The notes below the pieces were generated by a model, which ran no database searches, was not told the origin of the DNA, and saw only the letters and a program-made list of their open reading frames with translations. This document shows, one piece after another, positions 1-11,431 of a DNA stretch of 64,000 nt; position 1 is the first letter of the stretch; every line of letters begins with the position of its first letter. The translations under genes and the position numbers were made by a program. The stretch covers positions 9,889,001 through 9,953,000 of the forward strand of contig CM073907.1 in NCBI GenBank assembly GCA_037176705.1, given 5' to 3'. The stretch is from Molossus alvarezi. Taxonomy: Eukaryota; Chordata; Mammalia; Chiroptera; Molossidae.

Positions 1-1020
1 TCTTTCTCCATTGTCCCTTAACGCAGATGTGCTGACCTTCTTTGCTTACCTGGCAAAAATCTATTGACGCGATACTGGCAGATTTCATCAAAGCTTGGCC
101 TATGCCTCCTGGTCCCAGGTTTGTAAATCTGCATTATTTGGGGCTCCTCTGACCATCTCCAAAAGGGGACAATAAGGAGTTTTCTTTCTTGAAAGAACAA
201 CTCTCCGTAGGCACAAAGAAGGTGGCTGAATGAACTCCCTTTGGCAGAACGGAGGTCACACCTCTGGGGATTTTTAAACCAGGGAGTTTACATCTCTCTA
301 AGGTGGTTGGAATCCCTTGCTGCAGCCCAAGGGAACTTGCTCAGCTATGTCCAGATTATGAGATGCCCCCACACAGTGTTGCTTTAGAGCAATGCTTGGC
401 ATTTCAGCCACTGGATGGAAGATGGTAGTCTTGTGTGCATTCTGAGCCCAGCTGTCTACGTGTGTGATCCCATATGGTGCTCACCTCTGTGTGTCATTCA
501 ATTTATTATCAATGCATGGTAGGGAGATGTCATTGTCCCAAATGTACAGAAGAGGAGATTGAGGGAACCGTGTTTACAGAGCTAGAGAAAGGCCATCTTT
601 CTTCCTACCCCCTCAAGCAAGCCAAGTGCTCTCCCCTTGCTAGGAGCCCCAGGAAACTGTGGGCGAAAATAAACTGTGTACCAGCATCAAGTGCAACAAG
701 GCAGGTCACCTCACACAAGCAATGCTTGACCTGCGATTGGCCAGCTGTGGCCAACCCACACACCACCAAACGAACACACCAGACAGCTTTGCAAAGTGAC
801 CATAATGTTCATCTGCCTGAGACTCAGAGAGAAGAACTTGGGTGGTGGGGGTGGGGGGCCTGAGTGGATCTGGAACAGAACATACAAGGGAGGTTTGATT
901 TTATACTTAATGCACTTTGTGTTTGCTAAAATCTGCGTCGGATTGAACGTCTACCTGTGGTCACTGCTTGTGCTATAAATATCGATATGATATAAGCTCC
1001 ATTCTTTGTCCTCAGATTAG
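1..1020. other. Unassigned unique sequence
   Basis: No exon, RNA gene or clear mobile element was recognised. A weak MIR-like patch (3' half, minus orientation) may lie near 495-600, where the text resembles the MIR segment that reads as an alternating pattern of T-rich then GAGGAGA-like sequence. Open frames here are short and have no recognisable domains. Confidence 0.5.
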
Positions 1021-1021
1021 C

Positions 1022-1105
1022 TAATTATAATAATAACAGCAGCAACAACAGCAACAATAACAATAGTTACATCCATTAACCAGTTAAAATGTATTTGTCT
1101 GTCTG

Positions 1106-1154
<49 letters not shown>

Positions 1155-1160
1155 TTCTCC
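1022..1160. repeat. Microsatellites: AAT/CAA-rich tract then (TCTA)n
   Basis: Positions 1022-1065 are an imperfect AAT/CAA-type tract. Positions 1095-1154 are TGTC units passing into about twelve uninterrupted TCTA units. The tetranucleotide run directly adjoins a MIR relic, so it may have grown inside or at the edge of that element. It is long and pure enough to be expected to vary in length between individuals. Confidence 0.9.
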
Positions 1161-1162
1161 CC

Positions 1163-1332
1163 AGAACCCTATGACTGGTAATAGTATTACATGTTCTACT
1201 GGATGGGAAACAGAGGATCAGAAATGCCAAATGACTGATCACAGCAAGACAAACGGAGCAGACAGGTAAATACAGGCCCGTGGCTGTCTGATACGGAGCC
1301 TGTATCCTGTACCGTTATACTCCGTACTGTAC
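1163..1332 (-). mobile_element. MIR SINE, diverged
   Basis: Read on the minus strand, this follows the MIR consensus: tRNA-like head, core, and a 3' side resembling the 'grade of T/A-rich then GGAAAC-GAGG-CAGA' signature. On the plus strand, the run from CCCTATGACTGGTAATAGTA through the GGGAAACAGAGG-like block and the CAGACAGG region to TATACTCCGTACTG is in the expected order. Divergence is high, as for this ancient family. No duplication can be seen. Confidence 0.65.
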
Positions 1333-1689
1333 TTGATACAGGGTCCCTGACTGAACTCATCCACGCCCTGGCTTCAGCTCCCCTGAAAAAAACATACCGA
1401 GGATGTCCCATCCACGTCATTGCTCAGGAACACTCCGCTGAAGACAAACATTACCCACACCCGTGAGTAGAAGAAGTCTCACTCACGCCCACATTTCAGC
1501 CTGTAATGTTCTCCCCAACCTCCTTTGTTATTTCGCCTCTTGATAAATGACATCTTCTGTCTACCTGTTCAAGCTCGAAGCCTAGAAATGCCTGCAGTCC
1601 CATCTCCCTCTCTCTCTGAGATCTCTGGCCATACTGTTGAGACTTCCTCTTTATTACAAATCTGTCTCTCCTTCTCCTTCCCGTTGCCC

Positions 1690-1935
1690 ACACCTTAATC
1701 CCGGCTCCTCCCTGATGAAGGTGACAGGCATTACTTCCGGCCTGGGCATCTAGAAATCCACTGTCCGCATGGGAACGGGACTGATTTGCCTCAAGGTGAT
1801 TCTGACTACATTCTCCACTGTTGAAATGTATTCAGTGGCTCCCATTGACTTGACATCATCTTTGCCCAACACACAAGGCTCGTCATGATCTACATCCTGT
1901 TCTCTGGATGAATATGTCCCCATTTTCCTCTCACT
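1690..1935 (+). mobile_element. Probable L2 LINE fragment
   Basis: The segment near 1830-1915 (AGTGGCTCCCATTGACTTGA and the following CATGATCTACATCCTG-like text) resembles the L2 region that normally reads as a short conserved block before the 3' end. The preceding CT-rich part is compatible with L2 but weaker. This assignment is tentative; it could be unique sequence. Confidence 0.4.
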
Positions 1936-2812
1936 CCAGACAACCACCATGCATCACCCCCACCCAGACTGGTGCCCGGCGCACAGCTGATGATCAAGAA
2001 TGCTCGTTGAATCAACGAGCATGTACCCAAAAAATTCTGTCAAGAACGGTTATAAATTCATATGTGAGATCTACAATGCAAAAAAAAAAAAAAAAAAAGC
2101 GCTAATTATGGGCCACATAAATATCTGCCCAGCTATTACATTCCAAAATTGTTTGCAAGTTAGCAATGAACACTATTTAATGCAAATGTTCATATTATTG
2201 CCCACGCCCCACGGAGCTAGTCTTCTCCACCCGAGTGAGTACTCACTTAGGGGACCCCAAGTCACATTCCTGTGAAGGCACAGCCCCGATTTTAGAGCGA
2301 ATCCTTTGTGTTTAAACGAAAGCCATGCTGTGTCTGCTGCTGGGAGTTGGAGCAGTGATACACGCTGCCTACTCTGCAGACAGACAAAGTTGCTCGTTCC
2401 CAGGTAGGATTTGGCAGGACGCGTCGAGAATGGCTTTGGCAGACTTAGTTTAATTGACCTAAACTTGAGCATTGGCCGCCCCTCACATAGAAATTCCCAA
2501 AGCTGTTCTTCACAGGCCTCACAAATCTAACAGTAAAAGGATTTGCTGATGAGAAACATCTGCTTTAGGGCCCCCGTGAAGATTCCACAGAAAGTTATAT
2601 TTTCCTTGTGCAGCCTTATACGGGATCCCCTACGAATCTTCACCGTGGGGAAGCCCCTCGCAACGTCGCATGCAGGATCATCATGAGATGGTGACACACC
2701 TCCTCTGCTCAGCAGGACCCATTACACTGTGCTCGTGTTGGAAAAAGCAGAGAAGCTAAGGAGACCCTTGAATGAGCCCCTACCCCATCACTGCCCTCAG
2801 ACCCAAAGCTGT
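1936..2812. other. Unassigned unique sequence with a poly-A run
   Basis: An 18-base A run at 2081-2098 is the only low-complexity feature. It could be the tail of an unrecognised retroelement, but no matching body was recognised upstream. No coding or RNA features were identified. Confidence 0.45.
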
Positions 2813-3117
2813 GCGCATCTCTCACTTATTTGTGGAATATAATGAACAGAAAAAGCTGATGAACAAAACAGACCCAGAGACATAGAGAGGAGTACAGTTC
2901 AGACTGACAAACTCCAGAGGAGGGTGTGGGTTGGAGAAATGAGATCAACCAAGGAACGTGTATGCATGTATGCGTAACTAGTGGACATAGACAACAATGC
3001 TTGCAGGGTGGGGGAGGGGGGCTGGAATAAGGAGGAGGGTGTCGGGAGAAAAAGGAGAAACATCTGTAACAAAAATAAATTAATTAAAAAAAAAAGAAAT
3101 TAAAAAAAAGGGAAAAA
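2813..3117 (+). mobile_element. L1 LINE, 3' end only
   Basis: The order of motifs matches L1 3' ends seen in bats and other mammals: CACTTATTTGTGGAATATAA, then a GAACAGAAAAAGCTGATGAA-like block, a CAGACCCAGAGACATAG block, a G-rich region (3008-3050) and an AATAAA signal at 3074-3079, followed by an A-rich tail. Only about 0.3 kb of the element is present, as expected from 5' truncation. No ORF2 sequence is included. Confidence 0.8.
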
Positions 3118-5498
3118 ACGCCACAAATATAAATAAAAAAATAAAAGTGAATATAGAAAATGTCAAAAAAAGAAGCTTCATTTATTAAGACTGTTTAAAT
3201 ACATACAGAGTATATTTAAAGAAATATGAATGTGGTATGTTCGATAATTTTAGAACTTTTCTAACGTGTGTATAGAAAAGGGACTTTTCAATGAAAGAAA
3301 CTCAGCTCACCACTCTCCCAGAACCACAGCCATCCGACCCCATGACCCTACATATTGTCAAGAACACCGAGGTCCACCCGTATAAAGCCATCGGGCGCTG
3401 GACAGAAAGCAACATGAACGAGCCCTTCATGAGTGTCCGATTCAAATGGCATTGACATTTAGGATCCACATTTTCTAACTGAAATATTTCTATTTCACAA
3501 GGAATGAAGAATGAGGAACTGTTCATGAGGAAAGATGAAGTATGCAGTGAAGGGCGCTGGAGTTATGTTTCTCACACCTACCGAAGAAGCTAAATTTGCA
3601 GAAGCAAAGAGTGCTTCTCTGTGGTGATGCAGATTCCACAGCCCTGCTCTCTTGGTAGGAAAAATCTAATTTTAATGTGTGCTTAGGCATGTGGTGTTTA
3701 TGGGAGAAGTTGCGTGTGTGTGGGTGTGCTCCTAACTGCTCAGGAGGGATGTGAGGGATGATTCAGATTTCAGAAGGCTCTCCTACTGCTGAATACCAAG
3801 GAACCAAAACAGTCGACTGGATAAATCTACTCTACGGATTAGCCAAGAAAAGCAACAAGGTATTTTCATATCCCAAAGGCAGGGTGAAATTTTGCCATGA
3901 ATTATTTAGGAAATGCTTCCCATACCCTGAGTAGATGATCTAGTTCCTGCTCAAAATGGACAGTTTCTATTTAAAGACTAAATGAAGGATATGGTGATGA
4001 AAAACTAATGGAAGCTAACCCATGAGTTTTCAGTTGAGCAACTCTTCGACCTTGAAAGCCAAGGAGAGTGGCACAGTATTTGATACGTTACGCTGTTCAG
4101 GGATTGTACAGTAACCAAAAAACATCCTAAAAGCTAGACTTGATAACTTCCTCTTCATGATTCCTGAACACATGACATGTGTGAAAATATAAATTTTCAG
4201 ATCCATTTCATCATCCTTTACTATGTGCACAGGTCTAGTTGCGGTTGAACTTTAGAAAATGTGAGATTTCCATTGGCTAAGGGATCAGAGTTCAAAGTCA
4301 CAGCCTTCCCGGGAGGCCCATTTCATGATCTTCGCTGGCCTCTGGATGCTGAGCTCTTATTCAGAAACGAGCGAGTTCATAGGACCAAGGGAAGAAAGAA
4401 GGAAGAGCCAAGCCCTGTACAGAGTCATGGCCCCAGTTCCTGGTTTTGCTAACTGGAACGGTGAGGGAGAATTTCTTCCACGCCTCGACTTTGTAATGGA
4501 AATCCCTGGGGTAACATATAGGCATGCAAAAGCTCAGATACCCTTGATGAGAGTTGCTTCATATGTTTTGGCACTCACTAGTGATTTTTCCCCAGCTCAG
4601 GGATCTGGATAATTATCTTGGTTCGCGGTGGGTGGTATCTTACTGCCAAATTATTCTCTCGAGAGTACGGCTTCATCAGGTTTTTGCAGCTCATGGTTCA
4701 CATTTTTGGACTGATTGATTTGGATTTGTAATATGTCTGTTTTATGTAGAAATGATTGTTCTTATCACTGAAGGATACTATGTAGCCTTGAAGCTTCTCC
4801 CATGGAAACCAACCTCTGATTCCCTGAAAGGTCGCTTCTCAAGTAGAGGGAACAAGTCTGTTTTCCTTGCATGACATGGGTTCTCCAAGATCAAGCACCG
4901 CCGGCCCGACGAGAACTCAACCAGGGTGTGCAGGATTGAACCCTGCATGTGTGTCCTTGCTTCCGGTGGAGGTTATCCGTGGGACGCTGTCTGTACTATT
5001 GGAAGAGAAAGTAGAAAGGATGGACTGGTAGCCATTGTTCAAGTTCTGTCTTTGCTGCTTGTGAGCCTTGCAGATTCCATAACCCACCCGAGCTTCACCT
5101 TTTCCACCCAGAACACGAGGGCAGTAGAGGCTACTGATGCTGAAGACACAGAGTTATCAAGAGGTTCAAGGGAGGAAAATCTACGTGTAAAAAACTATGT
5201 CCCTTAGAAACATACCGTAACTAGAGACATCTAAAGCGCAATGAGAGTGTATATTATAGTGGGCATGTGGTGGATCTCACTTTTCCAGCTGATTCTCTGA
5301 TTTGTGCACCAGTACTTCTGAGATCCTGCCTGGGGATGTTGGCATCTGAGATCACAAATCCCCTGCTGGGCAGGAAGCCTCTAAGTCAATAGTTTACCAC
5401 TGTCACTCGGACCCATGTTGGAGGTCCTTGCCTCCTCAGGAACTCAGGAAATGATTTGTGGAGAGAGAGTACATTTAGGACTGGTTTGTTGTTTTTTT
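3118..5498. other. Unassigned unique sequence, 2.4 kb
   Basis: No repeat, exon or RNA gene was recognised. The region has mixed base composition, with a slightly CpG-richer spot around 4895-4990. The longest open frames (93-95 codons near 4325-4612 and 4926-5207) show no domain, no splice-supported context and no bias, and are treated as chance. Confidence 0.45.
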
Positions 5499-5737
5499 TA
5501 AATCCTCGCCTGAAGACATTTTTGCATTTATCTTCAGAGAGAGCAGGATGGAGAGAGGGGGAAGAGAGAGAGAGAAACATTGATGTGAGAGAGACCCATC
5601 GAATGGCTGCCACCCACATGACCCCAACCAGGGCCGGGACAAACTGCAACCGAGGTACGTGCCCTTAGCGGGAACCAAACCCGGATCTCTCTGGTCTGTG
5701 GGCTGGTGCTCTACCGCTGAGCCAAACTGGCCAGGGC
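5499..5737 (-). mobile_element. VES SINE, full length
   Basis: On the minus strand it begins GCCCTGGCCAGTTTGGCTCA (A box), then a pol III B-box region, a CGATG-type core, a CT-rich stretch and a tail ending with the CTCAGG/GAGGA signature. An imperfect duplication of about 17 bp lies outside it (CATTTAGGACTGGTTTG at about 5472; CATTTAGGTCTGGTCTT at 5738). Mismatches between the copies suggest a moderately old insertion. Confidence 0.93.
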
Positions 5738-5754
5738 CATTTAGGTCTGGTCTT

Positions 5755-6092
5755 GAAGGACGAGTAAGATTTCTCTGGGCAGAGAGCAAGGGAGACTGGC
5801 CTTAGAAGACATAAGAGCAGACATCTGGAGTTGAACAATGACAGGACTCATTTGGAGCTATCTACACCACTAGACTCAGAGGGTGGATGTAATCAAGTGA
5901 CTCAGTCTCAGATTGTTCATGTGCATACTTGATTTAACCCTCTAGCAATGGTGAAACAGGTGTCATTACACCTCTTTTACACGTGACAGGTAGGTACACA
6001 TGCAGATGACCACAGAACCACACAGACCAAGCAGGAAGGCGAGGTAAATCGTTTGGCGCAAAACACAAATCTGGGTCCACATCTGGCCTAAT
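5755..6092. other. Unassigned sequence
   Basis: No element was recognised between a VES and a MIR relic. The part after about 5930 could be the 5' part of the neighbouring MIR on the minus strand, but the match is too weak to extend the call. Confidence 0.4.
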
Positions 6093-6232
6093 TCTCAACC
6101 TTTGGTTGTGGAAACTGATGTCCAGAGAGGCCAAGGGACTAACCCAGTGGAACCAAGTGGATCTATACTAGACTGGGACTCAGATTTGGGTTTTCTGAAT
6201 CTAACTAAGTCTGGTGCCTTTTCCACTCTATG
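6093..6232 (-). mobile_element. MIR SINE fragment
   Basis: On the plus strand the text GGAAACTGATGTCCAGAGAG, the following AAGGGACTAACCCAGTGGAA-like block and GACTGGGACTCAGATTTGGG are in the order of a reversed MIR, ending near TTTTCCACTCTATG. The family is very old and no target duplication survives. Confidence 0.65.
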
Positions 6233-6981
6233 ATCTTCCTGCTGGAGAAATTGGGAGAGAAACCTATAATGATAGGGAGTACCCAGACTGTAAACAGCCT
6301 TAAAGATTCGGATTTCGATTAAATTCGGGGACTAGCTGAAGACTTTATGCAGAAGGGTGGGAGGGTCAGAATTGCATTTTGGATCTGTATGAACTCTAGG
6401 GACATGGTTAGGGGAGTTATTTAGAACCGGTCTTCCAAGGATAGAAGCAGCAAGGTAGTTTCAGAATGACACGGAAGAGTAATGGAATGTGAAAAAGGAT
6501 ACAACTAGCTATGGAGAGAGACAAAGAGAGGAGTCCATCAAAGAGGACAGATTCCCGGGCTCGTGAAGTCTTTCTTAAACCACCCTCCCTGTCCTATTGA
6601 AGAAACTGACAGAGACAGAGAGTAGTTCAAACCATATGGAAAACTTCAAGGGAAAAGGTGAAAAGCCCTTGCTCTCCTTAGCACCACTCACCAGATCACA
6701 GTCTGGCCTCAAGCCCATCTGGCACGTCTTGGCCAGCGAGACAGGGAGGGTCTCCAAACTTCAATTCCGGAAGAATATGTAACAACCGAAGCGAGATGAA
6801 ATATGGTAAGCGGGCAAGAGTTGGTGTGAAGAACTTAGCCAGATCAGCTTGAAGGAGACACTGTTTTTGTGATTTCCTGGGTGTGTCTTTTGTAATGGGC
6901 TTTCTTTGCAATTACTTATCTGCCGATACCCTGGTTATACAGTTGCCCTTATAACCGAAAATGGGTAAACAAAATATTTGC
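6233..6981. other. Unassigned sequence, possibly with an L2-like patch
   Basis: The part from about 6245 to 6500 loosely resembles reversed L2 (a TGCATTTTGGATC-like block and spaced GGAG/GACCGG patches). The match is not strong enough to name an element. The rest shows no recognised feature. Confidence 0.35.
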
Positions 6982-7152
6982 TTTGATTGATTTTTTAGAG
7001 AGAGAGGAAGGGAGCGAGAGATAGAAACATTGATCAGCTGCCTCCTGCACGCCCCCTACTGGGGATCGAGTCATGTGTCCAGACCCAGAATGGAACCAGC
7101 GACCTATCTGTCCATGGGATGTGCTCAATCCACTGAGCCTCAGTGGCTGGGT
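6982..7152 (-). mobile_element. VES SINE, diverged
   Basis: The GATTTTTTAGAGAGAGAGGA tail side, the GAAACATTGAT core and CCCCCTACTGGGGAT block read as a reversed VES of the group with a simple AT-rich tail. The head end (CCACTGAGCCTCAGTGGCTG in plus reading) is diverged. I could not identify a convincing duplication. Confidence 0.85.
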
Positions 7153-7900
7153 GCAAATGGTTGTTTTTTTTCTCCCACAAAGAAGTTTACAAATGCTGCT
7201 TTGAACTTGACACTGGCAGTTCTGATGGAGCGACAAGGACCAGATGTTCAAGGTGCATCTGATTTAGCTAATTTGAAGTATCATGAACCTTAGTGATGAG
7301 AGGATAAAAGAGTCAACTTCAGTAACTCGCTATTAATTTTTAAAAATGATTGGATATAGAGGTACATTGAGAAGTGCCCCACCCCTTTCTGTTAACTTCC
7401 CATAGTATCCATTCAAACCTAATGTTGGGTAGAAAATTGATAACATTGAAATTACCAGGGTAGATTTGAAAAATATTTATCTAAGTGTCAAGGGCAAACC
7501 TTTTAAAGCATGTTGGAAAGAAGACGATTGCTTTCTTATCCAATGGGACCCTCAGTTATAAATGGTTCATACATGACACAGTTAGAACGTAGCCAAGCAA
7601 ACTGAAGGTAATGTCATATAAAATGCAAACAGAGCTAGTCTATTATATTCTTTAAAAAGACTCTGAGCTGGAATCATGTTCTGTGTGTCACAGACGAGTC
7701 TCCTATTCCTTGCAATTCCACAAACAGGTGGAAAGATATTGTATGAAATACATTATGTATGAATCAAAGCCCAGCCATTTGCCCGAATGATAACAAAGAG
7801 TGTGCTGACTTTGTTTTTTATAGAGTAGAAGTTGTTTGGTGTACTTTTCCAATATGAACCCTTAATCCAAATATCCAAATGTTTGTGGTATTTAAAAATT
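7153..7900. other. Unassigned unique sequence
   Basis: AT-rich with no recognised repeat or gene. It begins the 7.8-kb interval without any VES insertion. Confidence 0.45.
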
Positions 7901-8306
7901 TTTTTCCTTCTTTCTTTTCTTTTTTTCCCTTCCCTCCCTCCCTTCCTCCCTCCCTCCCTCCCTTCCTCCCTCCCTCCCTCTCTCCCTTCCTTCCTTCCTT
8001 CCTTCCTTCCTTCCTTCCTTCCTTCCTTCCTCCCTCCCTCCCTCCCTCCTTCCTCCCTCCCTCCTCCCTTCTTCCTTCCTCTCCCCCTCCCTCCCTCCCT
8101 CTTTCCTTCCTTCCTTCCTTCCTTCCTTCCTTCCTTCCTTCCTTCCTTCCTTCCTTCCTTCCTCCCTCCCTCCCTCCCTCCTTCCTCCCTCCCTCCTCCC
8201 TTCTTCCTTCCTCTCCCCCTCCCTCCCTCCCTCTTTCCTTCCTTCCTTCCTTCCTTCCTTCCTTCCTTCCTTCCTTCCTTCCTTCCTTCCTTCCTTCCTT
8301 CCTTCC
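7901..8306. repeat. Polypyrimidine (CCTT)n/(CCCT)n array with a 132-bp period
   Basis: About 400 bp in which the plus strand is nearly all C and T. Runs of CCTT alternate with a CCCT-rich block. That block (from about 8029) recurs in the same order 132 bp later (from 8161), showing a higher-order duplication. Long open frames on both strands (Pro/Leu/Ser-rich or Arg/Lys/Glu/Gly-rich) come entirely from the simple repeat and are not genes. The 132-bp period is a multiple of three, so the frames repeat too. Confidence 0.95.
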
Positions 8307-11083
8307 GGATAATGCATTTTGTGCTCTGTGAAGTCCTTTGACCTGAAGAAACAGTGATCCCAGCCATGGTCCTGCCATTCAGGACGCTGGCCATGACAAG
8401 GACTGGAACTGGGGTGCATCGCTATTATTGTCTTGATTTCATAACTGTAACGCGACTACTGTAACGCTAATCACAGAGTCAGTCTGTGGGCGCACGAGCT
8501 CTGTGCCTCCCAGGGTGGCAGGCCTGTCGGGTCCCAGATCCCCTGCTTTCCAGGTGGGTGACAGTCTGCGAGTTCATCTTCCGTGCTCCGTGCAGATAGT
8601 TTGCGGTAACACTTAAAGTCACAGTCATATTTTAGCCCGAGTTAAGTCCAATCCACTTGAAAACTCAACGTAATGTTTATCCACGGACTTACTCCAATTT
8701 AGACAGAAACATTTTTTTTTTTGCGTGCTAACCATCTTTACACGCCTCGCACTCCGAGTCACACCTGTATTTTTCCCTACAAGGGGCCACAGAAATATAT
8801 TAGATGGTCCCCAAATCATTTTTGATCAGAATCAGGAACACAATTTTGGATGCGATTTTAATATGATGTCCATGAGAGAAAGCTCTCACAGAGACCACAG
8901 AGTATCATCTTTTATTTATTTTTTGTGTGCCTGGAATCCTGGACGGGGTGGGTCATTTTCTTGCTGCATCGCTCTCTGTTTCCCATTTTTTTCCTTCCTT
9001 TAAAATTGCCAAAGCCTCTCTGTTGCTATTTGGCAATTCCTCGACCCCTCTTGGTCAGCAATGACTCCCTCGGGGGAGCGGAGCTTCCTAAAGTTCTGAA
9101 GGAGAAAATTTAATCAGCAAAGTAATCATTTCTGCTGGGATGGGAAAAAAAAGAGGCCAGTGTACATGGCGAAGCAGCTGTGGACCACCAAAAAAGTCAA
9201 CTGGAACTGGACGGAGGTGGACCTCACAAAAAAATACTCTGAAGACAGAGCTTTAAAGGGAAAACGAATCAGAAAAGATTTCTGAAGTGTAGAATGCACT
9301 GCCTAATAACTTTAAATAGTCCATTGAGTCTTCCAGAATTTTTGTTTTTGTTCTTCCTCAAGAATAATCTGCTTACATCGTTAAGAACTCAGCTAAGCTC
9401 AGTAACACAAATTACCAGATGTTGTAACCCCTAGTTTCTCCATCAAAAGACCAACCACCAAGCTTGTTGAAAGAGAAAGGTCATTGTCCTTCCCTGGCTA
9501 GAAAACTATTTTTGCAAACTCCTAACAAATGGAATGAGAATACCTTTCAGCTGTGTGAGGAACCTATACCCCGCTCCTTCCAAGTGTCCCTGGTTTGCTT
9601 TGTGATTTTCTAATAATGCACTCATGTGTAAGCTAATAATGTGAACAGAGGGAAAATGAAGAGACTTAAAAAAAAAAAAAAAAAAAAGAGGGAAAAAGCA
9701 GAATGAATTAGGGCAATTGAGGTCGCTCTGTTTCATTTTTGCTGGGAGGATTTGAGTCCTCGTTTTTACCTTATCGCTTATTGCACAATTGACGATAGAC
9801 TGGGATGTGCGTCTATTCTTATTGTCCTGCTTCAGCGCTATTGAACATACATATATAGAATTCATTTCCGATTTAAACATTATCTTAATTATAAATGGAA
9901 TAAAATGGACAACCTATCGGGATCTCTAAATTGCATTCTAACAAATAGTTTCATTTTTTATCACATTTCTACCGATGACATATTTGGTGTAATAATAACG
10001 TTCGGGGAATATTCCTTGTTCATACATTGCCTTAATTATGCCAAGTATTGCCCATTTGACAACTAATAGTTTTTTTTTTTCTTGACTTACAAGTTTGAGA
10101 ACTTTAACTGTATTTCATGCCTCGGAATATTTTTTGTGAGGTTCTGCCTACATAACATTATCAGAAAATCTTCCTATTTTAAAATCACCTACAAATGATA
10201 ACCATGCGACGCATGACAACAATATTGCATGTAACTTCTTATTTTCTTTAAAAGATGTAACTGTTGTTTATATTTAGAAACACGTGAAGAAACCTTTCCC
10301 ACAAGAGCCACGCACCAAACTGGAAAATTTGCAAGAAATATTCGAATTGTGCTTTAAATGGAATACACAGTCAAGAAAATATCAAACGTGCTTTTTAAAG
10401 AAAACACATGTGTATATGAAGCTAAAAAGTCTAGTCTTGTGTTTATATTTATTTGCCACAAACAGTGAAAATTGCTATAAAGAGGGGGGGGGATACCTGT
10501 AATATATTCAATAATACAGATTAAAAAGGAAAAGTTATGTACATGATAAAACCTCTAGTTTTAAGTTAGTGTAGTCCTTGCAAGGTAATCTGAATTAATG
10601 TAATAATATAAATCCTAATCATCAGAATATGACACTGTGTCTTTTATAAAAACATTGATTAATATTAATTATTTTTTAATGTGAAAGAATATTTTTAAAA
10701 TATGAAAGAATATTTAATATCAATATTAAATAATAAAATAAAATAATAATAAAATATTGACGAAGAAAGAAAAATATTAAAGAATAATTCTAATTCAAGA
10801 ATGCAAATCTAATTTGGTTATTAGAAATTGTAGACAACATATAATTTTGTAATTAAACATGTATTTTAATATGTGGGATTTGTTGAAGAATTTCTAACTT
10901 AAAATGACTTCAATGTAAGTTTACATATCGAATGAGTAACCGTTTCAGGGACAAAAACAGGTGAAAGCAAAATAATTAGCACTTTAATGTTAATTGCCTT
11001 TTAATGTGTTAGGTTTACGAAACAGCCTCATTTACTTACTAGATATTGGTATATTTCTGTATATTATTCAAAGATAATGATAT
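8307..11083. other. AT-rich unique block without recognised repeats
   Basis: Nearly 2.8 kb with no SINE, LINE or LTR that I can recognise. It has a 20-base A run at 9668-9687, a T run near 10069-10081 and a short G run near 10486-10493. Positions 10620-10800 are extremely AT-rich. No exon was recognised; frames are short. Confidence 0.5.
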
Positions 11084-11431
11084 GTACACACACACATACA
11101 CACAAGTTTAGATTCTTAAGTTCCCATGCAGCCTCTAGAAAGTAAACCTGGCCACATGATCATTCAGAACAGAGGCTGGTGTTTTCTGAAGTTTGTTCTA
11201 AATCAAGCATTTGTCCCACAAGATTTGGGGCCACCCTGCTGTCTACCCATGTCATCTTGCAGCCACTTTTTCTTGAACAGTACAAATGAAAGTCGAATCA
11301 CTTCTTTCTTTCCCTTTTACTTTACGTAGGGGGTAACTGAACACACACACGCACACACACGCACACACATGCACACACACACATGCACACACACACACAC
11401 ATGCACACACACACATGCACACACACACACA
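11084..11431. repeat. Two (CA)n microsatellites with intervening unique DNA
   Basis: A short CA run lies at 11084-11104. A longer, interrupted one lies at 11339-11431, in which ACACAC is broken by regular GCAC or ATGCAC steps. The interruptions recur at related spacing, suggesting local duplication of CA-plus-ATG units. Cys/Val-rich frames opposite this tract are artefacts of the repeat. Confidence 0.9.

Noticed and set aside
7753..8419. Open frames of 150-213 codons on both strands
   Set aside because: They are translations of the CCTT/CCCT repeat array and consist of Lys/Glu/Gly/Arg or Pro/Ser/Leu repeats. The same composition appears in several frames at once.
11339..11431. CRISPR-like array
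   Set aside because: The regular interruptions in the CA repeat are microsatellite structure. There are no unique spacers, and the genome is mammalian.
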